From the NCBI RefSeq assembly GCF_963676685.1, contig NC_092350.1, forward strand, positions 44,127,705-44,191,704: a stretch of DNA of 64,000 nucleotides, given 5' to 3'. The first letter of the stretch is position 1; each line of letters starts with the position of its first letter. Under the pieces are notes generated by a model. It saw only the letters and a list, made by a program, of their open reading frames with translations. It ran no database searches and was not told the DNA's origin. The translations under genes and the position numbers were made by a program. The DNA is from Mytilus edulis. Lineage: Eukaryota; Mollusca; Bivalvia; Mytilida; Mytilidae. Of this stretch, positions 56,662-64,000 are shown piece by piece.

Positions 56662-57251
56662 GGTAGATTCATGGTATACCGCCATCTTGGATTGAACAAT
56701 CACAGTAAAAAATCGGTCTAGTTATTTGCCTAAATCTGCAAATTTGGAGACAGATTTGCAATTTGATGGTTAGACTGTTTAATAATATAAAGAAAACTTG
56801 GCAATTTATTGTATAATTCAAAATAATTAAACAAATATCATTTTATTTTGCTTTTTGAATCATTTTTTCAAATGAGCCATTTAAGGGGAGATAACTCTTT
56901 TAGTAAAACATTTATACTGGACAGATAGGGAATTTTTTTCTTTTTACTTGTAGCAAGAAAACAAGTTCGGTGACACCATTTTTTCTTTTTATTTTCTTAA
57001 AACATATTACAAAACCTATCTTTTCACAATTTTTTCAAAATTCTATCTCATAGATTATTTTTTATGCACACAATTGTGTTTTTCCATTAACAATCTAACC
57101 AAATTTAGGCAATTTTCAACGACTCATAGCTTGAAAAATAGCACAGTGACCCCTACTTTTTATTATATTTTTGAAAAGAGCATATTAAAATCTTCATTCT
57201 GGCTAAGTATAAGAAAATTCTGTCTCAAAAAAGATTTACTTATGATCTACC
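56662..57251 (+). mobile_element. TTAA-flanked element, copy 1
   Basis: Begins GGTAGATTCATGGTATACC and ends TTATGATCTACC, with TTAA at both outer edges (56658-56661, 57252-57255). GGTAGAT/ATCTACC is a short terminal inverted repeat. Copy 2 at 59130-59730 is the same element in the other orientation. No transposase. TTAA target sites are typical of piggyBac-type transposons, though these ends do not have the usual piggyBac start. Confidence 0.65.
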
Positions 57252-57611
57252 TTAAATAGACGTCCAAATCTGACGTCCTGTTCTCAAAACAGTGTCCAAT
57301 ATTTGTGTACTCTAATCGACGTGCAACGTGATGTCATGTATTTCCAAAACGACGTCGGATCGATTGTCGTCTTCTCTTATAAATGTCCATGGCAGTTTCA
57401 ATAAATAATAAATAACTGCAAGCATAAATATATGAATGCGTATGCATAAGATTTTTTAACATTCTCATACGGCATAAAAGACAATTTTTTTTGTCTTTTT
57501 AAAGGGATTCTTGTAACAACTAAATTTTCAAATAGTTACAGACTTTCCATAGCGATTTTTCAAACCGAAATAAGTATCATATGCATTGATATTCATTTAC
57601 ATAAGGTTGGT

Positions 57612-57703
57612 TTCTATCCGACGCAGCATTAATATCGTCATACGATTGATATTTATGTATATCATCTATCCGACGCAGCATTAATATCGTCATACGATTG
57701 ATA
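57612..57703 (+). repeat. 52-bp minisatellite, first block
   Basis: Two units starting TCTATCCGACGCAGCATTAA at 57613 and 57665. The second stops after ATACGATTGATAT, where unrelated sequence begins. Confidence 0.85.
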
Positions 57704-57712
57704 TGAATTGTT

Positions 57713-57985
57713 TTACATTTGTCATTTTGGGCCTTGCATAGCTGACTATGCGATATGGGCTAAGACCGTACGGTGACCTATAGTTGTTAATTTCTGTGAC
57801 ATTTGGTCTCGTGTGGAGGGTTGTTTTATTCACATCTTCTTTTTTCATTATATAGTCAACTCGTTTTCAGATAGCAGAAAACAGTCAAACCACGTTTTTT
57901 CTTGTGAATTAGTTAAATGTAGGTATTAGGTATTTTGCTTTGGTGTCACATACTTTAATTGATTTCCTGTATTCCTTTAAATCAT
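57713..57985 (-). repeat. Inverted repeat arm B
   Basis: GAATTGTTTTACATTTGTCA through ATTCCTTTAAATCATA. Its reverse complement, almost without change, is at 60552-60832. The outer part is the start of the 12308-12790 repeat; the rest (GTTTGACTGTTTTCTGCTAT on the other strand) is specific to this pair. Confidence 0.85.
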
Positions 57986-58482
57986 AATATGTGTAATGGG
58001 CGGAAGTGCACAAGCCATATCTTCCCACCCGGGCTGATAACCCATATCAAGTGCCTCTCGTGCAAAAAACCCATATCAGTGCCTCTCGTGCAAGTTACTT
58101 CCGGTGTTTCCGGTATCGGTTGTTTACTTTTCCATTGTGACGTCAGATGTTTTTTATGACGACGTCAAAATTTACGGGAACTTTTGTTGGGATAGTTTAA
58201 TACTTGCTAACAAATGCCATTGACAATTATGAATCATTTTATAGTACAACACACATGGAGTAGTAATGATCGTAAAACTCTTCCAAATTTTCAATGTTTC
58301 AAAATGCCTCTATAGGAAATGTTACCATAAATATATAAGGAGTTAATGATGCTGTTGTTGGACAACTATAGTATATTTGATTCATAATTTTAATTTTCTT
58401 TATAAAATGTTTGACTGTTTTAGTTATTGCATTAGTTTATTTACCTTACATAAAACTATTGTCGGAAGTATATGATAAAGCG
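57986..58482. other. Spacer with CCCATATCA(A)GTGCCTCTCG repeats
   Basis: At 58040-58095 the block CCCATATCA-GTGCCTCTCGTGCAA occurs twice, and GGGCTGAT and TATCAG blocks link it to the palindrome downstream, so it is likely one end of the same element. No gene. Confidence 0.45.
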
Positions 58483-58616
58483 ATTAATACATGGCCTTTT
58501 CCATATCAGCCTGGGTATCATCCCTCGACCCATATCAGCACCTCGACTCCGTCTCGGGCTGATATGGGGGTCTCGGGATGATACCCAGGCTGATATGGAA
58601 AAGGCCATGTATTAAT
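58483..58616. repeat. Long palindrome with TATCAGCC arms
   Basis: ATTAATACATGGCCTTTTCC opens the left arm and its reverse complement closes the right. Arms of about 60 bases with a few mismatches around CACCTCGACTCC. Related in design to the palindrome at 18283-18405 (CATGG edge, ATCAGCC blocks). Confidence 0.8.
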
Positions 58617-58649
58617 CTCTATGTAATATAACAAAATCAAGATAAATTC

Positions 58650-58732
58650 GTTACACAGTGTTCAATTGTCCTAATACGGAATTTATCGGGTCAATAAAAT
58701 TCTCGTATTAGGACAATTGCACACTGTGTAAC
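58650..58732. repeat. Palindrome with GTTACACAGTGT arms
   Basis: GTTACACAGTGTTCAATTGT and following bases pair with ACAATTGCACACTGTGTAAC. Arms of about 35 bases, with a short loop near ATCGGGTC. Confidence 0.8.
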
Positions 58733-58737
58733 TAATA

Positions 58738-58912
58738 ATATCATCTATCCGACCGTACGCAGCATTAATATCGTCATACGATTGATATTTATGTATATCA
58801 TCTATCCGACGCAGCATTAATATCGTCATACGATTGATATTTATGTATATCATCTATCCGACGCAGCATTAATATCGTCATAAGATTGATCTTAATGTAT
58901 ATCATCTGTCTC
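58738..58912 (+). repeat. 52-bp minisatellite, second block
   Basis: Three units starting TCTATCCGAC at 58744, 58801 and 58853. The first has a few extra bases (GACCGTACGC); the last is diverging. Same orientation and unit as the block at 57612. Confidence 0.85.
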
Positions 58913-59129
58913 TTTTGATCTTTATGAAAAGCTGTTTTAAGAAACTTACTGTCTTGATACAGAATCGTAATGTCTTAGTAGACGTGTGAGAAGGAAAAAC
59001 GAATCAGTGGCATTTCTCCAAAAAGAATCAACTAGAATAAATAAAACAACTTACAGTGATAAATGACAACAAGACAACAACTGGCATCTTTTAAAATATA
59101 CATGCATTTTATATCATAAGTATCCTTAA

Positions 59130-59730
59130 GGTAGATCGTAAGTACATGTATATACTCTTTGAGACAGAATTTTCTTATAATCTGCCAAAATGAAGATTTT
59201 ACTATGCTTTTTTTCAAAAATATAATAAAAAGTATGGGTCACCGTGTTATTTTTTTCAAGCTATGAGTCGTTGAAAATTGCCTTAAGTTTAGATTGTAAA
59301 TGAAAACAACACATTTGTGTGCATACAAATAATTCTATGAGATAGAATTTTGAAATAAATTGTGAGAAGAGAGGTTTTATTGCATATTTTAAGAAAATAA
59401 AAAGAAAAAAAGGGGTCACCGAACTTGTTTTCTTGCTACAAGTAAAAAGAAAAAAAATTTCCCTATTAGTCCAGTGTAATTTTTTTTACTAAAAGAGTTA
59501 TCTCCCCTTAAAAAGCTCATTTGGAAAAATGATTCTAAAAACAAAAGAAAATGATATTTGTTCAAATATTTTGGTTAATACAATAAATCACCAAGTGTTC
59601 CTTATATAAACAAACAGTCTAACCATTAACTTCTGAATCTATCTCAAAAATTGCAGATTAGGGCAAATAACTAGTCCGATTTTGTGCTGTGATTGTACAA
59701 TCCAAGATGGCGGTATACCATGTATCAACC
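59130..59730 (-). mobile_element. TTAA-flanked element, copy 2
   Basis: Reverse complement of 56662-57251, moderately diverged, with GGTAGATCGTAAG at one end, ATGTATCAACC at the other, and TTAA outside both (59126-59129, 59731-59734). Recognisable by AGAGTTATCTCCCCTT and ATCCAAGATGGCGGTATACC. Confidence 0.65.
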
Positions 59731-60208
59731 TTAAGTTGTGTGCCATTCTTAATCATATCAATTAATGACAATCGAGTATACATCAATGAGAAAACAACCC
59801 AACAGCAACAACAAAAAAAAAACAATTGACATCTAGAGGGCAAAATTTAGTCTTTCTTTTGAGGAAGAAAAACTATTTGTTTCGACAGTATTATAATTCT
59901 GTCAGTCAGTTTGAACTTTCCACCAGATTTCTGGATTTCACATCTTATTTAAACAAAAGTGCATGTTCACGTATATAGCTTATTGCACATATATAGTACA
60001 TATAATAATAAAATTAGTTTTCATGGAACGAATACAGTGTTCAAATATAATAAAAGATGTAACCCTACTTTTTATTAACCTTACGTTTTATTCATTTTGT
60101 ATCAAACAGATATTTTTAAGGATAGGAGAAAACAAGTAAAAACGAAACCGGAAATATTTCCTTTTAAATCTATTTGAGTAGAGTTTAAAAGCATAAACTT
60201 ACTGAATA

Positions 60209-60355
60209 TAATTACATTAGATGTATGTTTCATTATAATACGTTATTCTGATTGGCTAACTAACAATCTCGTGATATTCCTTAATCAATTGCATTACACA
60301 GTACAACTTTGATCAAAGGCGTGCTTTCATGATCCTATAGGTAAAAATGTAATTA
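60209..60355 (+). mobile_element. Small element with ATAATTACATT ends, copy 2
   Basis: ATAATTACATTAGATGTATG, CTGATTGGCTAACTAAC, TATTCCTTAATCAATTGC, ending AAATGTAATTATAAG. Matches 27311-27525 with an internal loss of about 70 bp. Confidence 0.55.
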
Positions 60356-60360
60356 TAAGT

Positions 60361-60499
60361 ATTGAATGTTTTTTTTGTAACTTTATAGGGTTGTAAAAGC
60401 GTTGACCGTGCGCACATTTTAAAATGAAGCGCTTCATACAAAATGTACTTCGGTCAACACTTTTACACCCCAATAAATTTACAAAAAAGAGCATTCAAT
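60361..60499. repeat. Long palindrome centred on ATGAAGCGCTTCAT
   Basis: ATTGAATGTTTTTTTTGTAA ... GTTGACCG pairs with CGGTCAAC ... TTACAAAAAAGAGCATTCAAT. Arms about 60 bases with scattered mismatches and a perfect 14-base centre. Confidence 0.8.
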
Positions 60500-60551
60500 T
60501 CTTTAAAAAAACGGGATAATTTCGACCCTACTCATCGTAACAATAGTATTT

Positions 60552-60832
60552 ATATGATTTAAAGGAATACAGGAAATCAATTAAAGTATGTGACACCAAA
60601 GCAAAATACCTAATACCTACATTTAACTAATTCACAAGAAAAAACGTGGTTTGACTGTTTTCTGCTATCTGAAAACGAGTTGACTATATAATGAAAAAAG
60701 AAGATGTGAATAAAACAACCCTCCACACGAGACCAAATGTCACAGAAATTAACAACTATAGGTCACCGTACGGTCTTAGCCCATATCGCATAGTCAGCTA
60801 TGCAAGGCCCAAAATGACAAATGTAAAACAAT
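60552..60832 (+). repeat. Inverted repeat arm B'
   Basis: Partner of 57713-57985. At its far end it runs on into a full plus-strand copy of the 12308-12790 repeat (to about 61030), whereas the first arm stops at 57713. Confidence 0.85.
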
Positions 60833-61030
60833 TCAAACTAATAGCCTTAGTTATATACAAAAATTGAACGAAAAATATATATTTAACACATCAACAAACA
60901 ACAACAGTTACTGAATTACAGACTCCTGACAGGGGATAGGGACATACATATTTACAGAATGTGGCGGGGTTAAACATGTTAGCGGGATCCAAACCCTCTC
61001 CTTAACATGGGACAATGGTGTAACAGCACA

Positions 61031-63285
61031 GTTATTATTAAATAAATATTCTACATAAGGTAAATACTTGTGAATAAAGAAGATGTAAAGCGTGTACAGT
61101 GTGAAGTCTCTCTCTCATTATAAACATAGTTTTTAAAAAGATGAGGATTACGGAAGATAAAATAAAAGGCGAAGAGAAAAGTAACAAATATATAACAACA
61201 AAAAAACCAACATATCAACCATCACAAATTTTAGATAAGAGAAAATGGCAATTTTTTTAAAGATCAGGCTCTCCCCAATTCAGACTTGTCCGGGTGCGAG
61301 AATTTCTCGCTGCATTGAAGACCTGTTGGCGACCTTCTGCTGTTGTCTGCTTTATTGTCGGGTTGTTGTCTCTTTGACACATTCCCCATGTCCATCCTCA
61401 ATTGTATTGTATTAGTCAAAGCGTATTTAACCTTCACATTCAAAAAAATTTTATCACGGAAAAGTGTTAAAAAATGCTTGCTATATATCATTTTCCATTG
61501 ATAAATAAATCTCCACAATTTTATGTTATATTCATTTGAAGTTAAGTGTCATTCAAATAACATGATCACCACGCGTGTTTATTTAACGCAAGGAGATTAG
61601 ATAGTCTGGTTGATACACCTATTTGAAATATGAGATATTAATTCACTTCCCATTATTCAGGTAATTACATCGTTTCTTTTGTTGTAATTTGTTGAGTTTA
61701 GATAAGAAAATTTAACCGTGTTTTTATTCAAACTTTTTTCTGTTCATAGAAGAAAATATTTTCTGCAATGAAATGCAGGGTTGGCTTCCTACAAAGGAGG
61801 GGTGACAGATACCCGAGTGACATTCAAACTCATAGATCAAAAGTCAACTGACAACGCCTTTAGCGTGAAAGCGACTTATCTTTTCTTTAAATGTTTTTCA
61901 TGTTTGCAAAATACGCAAATAATGAAAGATTTCCGTATCAGAAAACGTCAATATAGATATGGTATAGAAAAGATTTTTGAAAATTATGATTTACAGGAAG
62001 GAGCATAGCGGAACAGGGCAAAAGCCTTGATAATAATACAATTGTGAAACCATAAAGTAAAATAAACATGAAAATCCTTCGGCTTTAAAATGAATCATTT
62101 TGAATTGAAAAAAACACGAATTTTGAAATATAAGAATATGATAGAGATTCTTTGATAAAACATTCATGGAATCAAGTTGATATTTCAATCTAAATAGGCA
62201 GTGTTTAAGATGTTAGGGAAGCACTTTGAATATAGGGTACATAATTATAATAGTTAAAAAAAATAGATTTTTACTTCTATTTATATAGAGTAGCTTGTTT
62301 TGGTCTAATCAAGTGAATCGTACAAAATGGACAAACGGGCACTTACTTTGGTAAATTCGGCAACATTAACATGGTTGATTTTTTATTTTCTGTGATATAA
62401 TTTCAATTTATACTATTTATTTTGTGATATATATAATTCACGAATTCTCCAGCTGATTATTATATCGCACTATCTGCTGAACACTAAGACATTTTAATTT
62501 ATAAAAAGTACAAAGGATGCAGCCTACTCCGTTATTACCATCTACTTCCCCTGAAACTTAAATAAAAAATAAGATGTAACAAAAGTTTGCGTTATTTCGC
62601 AAATTGTGCATTGTAACGCAGATGTTTGTATTTTCACGCACGTGTTTGCTTTTAAACGAAAACATGGGAAGAAATATATAAAACAAAAGTGTGGCGCTTG
62701 TACGATTCCGTACAAGTATGTTTTTCGAATGATAAAAACACTGTGCGGTTCTATTGTAGATTGTCCCTCACGTGTCCACGGGTAGTATTGTCGTCATATC
62801 GAGGAGCGTTTTGTACAGTGATTTTGTCATAATTTGGTTAAGTTGGTCATGGATAAGTTATGTAACTTCCAAAAAAGAATGCCTCAGTTCTTCTCAAACG
62901 AGCAAATAAAAAGCAAACTAAATATTAAAATCTAAATTGTAAGTCAAACTATCTAAATCGAAATTTTTGTTTTAAAGAAATTTACGCAGGTTAACCAAGA
63001 TATCCAAAATTGGTATGGTTTGGTTACGCGATTGACATGGTTAGGTTATGAGTATAGAAATTCGTCATGGTTTTATTACATTTGTCATGGTTTTGATCAA
63101 AATTTATACATCTTTGTGGCACCTTAATATTGATAGTTTGTTTGAATGCGATTGTGAAAAGTTAAAGTAAAACAATTAACTAATCCACTTAAGACCACTT
63201 AAGAGGGAAAAAGTCTTTTCACCAAATTTGCTGGGCGTAAACGGCAAAAAGGCCGGATAAATCGTACATTTATATATTGTTTTAC
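61031..63285. other. Intergenic stretch with no convincing gene
   Basis: 61290-61400 is a minus-type scrap of the family 2 tail (GGTCGGGTTGTTGTC-like block, here TTGTCGGGTTGTTGTCTC). An open frame at 61781-62008 is discussed among the rejected items. The remainder is AT-rich with nothing recognised. Confidence 0.4.
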
Positions 63286-63289
63286 CCCA

Positions 63290-63560
63290 AGTACCGCATT
63301 GCAGGGTCAATGGAAATGACTTCGTATTTTCGACCGGCCGTCTGTGCGTTCATCCGTCCGGTCTCACGTTTACAATTCTTGCCGTCTTTTTTATGAAACT
63401 TAATTTTATAAAAGTTTTGTTCAAAATTGCATTGTTAGCACTCTTAAATGTACAATTCTTGCCAGCATTTTATGGAACTAACATTATGTAAGTTCCATAA
63501 AATTCTGGCAAAATGTACATCATAGACTTATATTAGCAATGTCTTGGACGAATTTAAAAA
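63290..63560 (+). repeat. CCGTCCG-headed repeat with hairpin
   Basis: CGTTCATCCGTCCGGTCTCAC followed by a diverging tail. At 63450-63519 TGTACAATTCTTGCCAGCAT pairs with the reverse complement ending TGGCAAAATGTACA, a hairpin with arms of about 30 bases. Confidence 0.5.
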
Positions 63561-63599
63561 TTAGTGTGAAAAGAGTAGTGTCTTTAGAAATATAATGAT

Positions 63600-63880
63600 A
63601 TGGAGAACTGCATTTTAGGCGCTCTCATATTTATAAATTAACTGTTTACATAATTTAGAATTTTTGAAGTACTAAGGCTTTTCTTCCTCAGGCATAGATT
63701 ACCTAAGTTGGATTTGGTAAAACTTTGTGAAATTTCGGTCCTCAATGCTCTTCAACTTCGTACTTTATTTGGCCTTTTTAACTTTTTTGGATTCGAGCGT
63801 CACTGATGAGTCTTTTGTAGACGAAACGCGCGTCTTGCGTATATACACAATTTAGTTCTGGTATCTATGATGAATTTATG
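63600..63880 (+). repeat. Hammerhead-A dispersed repeat, plus strand
   Basis: CTGTTTACATAATTTAGAAT, TTCCTCAGGCATAGATTACC, GGTCCTCAATGCTCTTCAAC, TTGGCCTTTTTAACTTTTTT, the ribozyme motif, then TTAGTTCTGGTATCTATGAT. Same layout as 19370-19690. Confidence 0.7.
63797..63840 (+). ncRNA. Hammerhead ribozyme motif, family A, core intact
   Basis: GCGTCA, CTGATGA, GTC, TTTTGTA, GAC, GAA, ACGCGCGT, C, TTGCGT. All core bases, stem II, the minimal stem III and the GUC cleavage triplet are in place. Stem I has one mismatch (C opposite T at its second pair) and otherwise five pairs. Confidence 0.7.
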
Positions 63881-64000
63881 TACAATTCATACGCAAATTT
63901 TATGTAAGTTGAATCATAGGTTGATATCAACAATTGTTTGGACTGATTTAAAAACTAGTACCGAACGATTAATATTTTACTATCTAAAGCTGTGGTCATA

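Noticed and set aside
61781..62008. 75-codon open frame starting MASYKGGVTDTRVTFKL
   Set aside because: A balanced start preceded by an AG, but it becomes low in information after about 30 residues, no partner exon was found and no family recognised. It could be a real terminal exon.

Overview
The window looks like animal nuclear DNA that is AT-rich and packed with repeats. The lectin genes, the tiny phase-matched exons in long introns, and repeat families I recall from mussels point to a bivalve mollusc, most likely a Mytilus-type mussel. The repeat memory is unverified. No bacterial, organellar or viral gene set is seen.

Three secreted-lectin loci lie on the + strand. (1) 7327-19237 is a five-exon C-type lectin: signal peptide plus coiled coil, then a complete C-type domain split over exons 2-4. 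(2) 21438-24380 is an F-type (fucolectin) gene. Its first donor site appears lost and its last exon carries a one-base frameshift, so it reads as a pseudogene. (3) 37175-55820 is an intact six-exon fibrinogen-related (FReD/tachylectin-5/ficolin-like) gene of 276 codons, whose last intron is over 10 kb. All three begin with a leader exon that encodes a signal peptide and a heptad-rich segment and ends (or should end) in phase 1. The F-type and fibrinogen leaders resemble each other in sequence. Three unrelated sugar-binding folds therefore sit behind the same kind of secretion/oligomerisation head, as expected for recognition proteins in molluscan innate immunity. Joint function is inference.

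The rest is mobile-element debris. There are two families of reverse-transcriptase fragments, probably Penelope-like. One family has copies at 2-1325, 5840-6340, 10120-10250 and 54110-54840, with tails at 7085-7290, 26040-26220 and 36270-36560. The other is at 10871-12070 and 27887-28420. A non-LTR retrotransposon end lies at 35470-35960, a tRNA-headed SINE at 32740-33020, and a 288-bp element with TTA target duplications at 49592-49879. An inverted pair of ~0.6-kb elements flanked by TTAA lies at 56662-57251 and 59130-59730, together with several long palindromes and a 52-bp minisatellite.

The most striking non-coding signal is a set of short motifs of fixed length that fold as type I hammerhead ribozymes with a minimal stem III. 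Family A is 44 nt long (six alignable copies, two with intact core bases). Family B is 42 nt long (three copies). Both sit inside dispersed repeats in introns and between genes. Exon boundaries were placed by splice signals, reading phase and domain alignment done by eye; no search or folding program was run.
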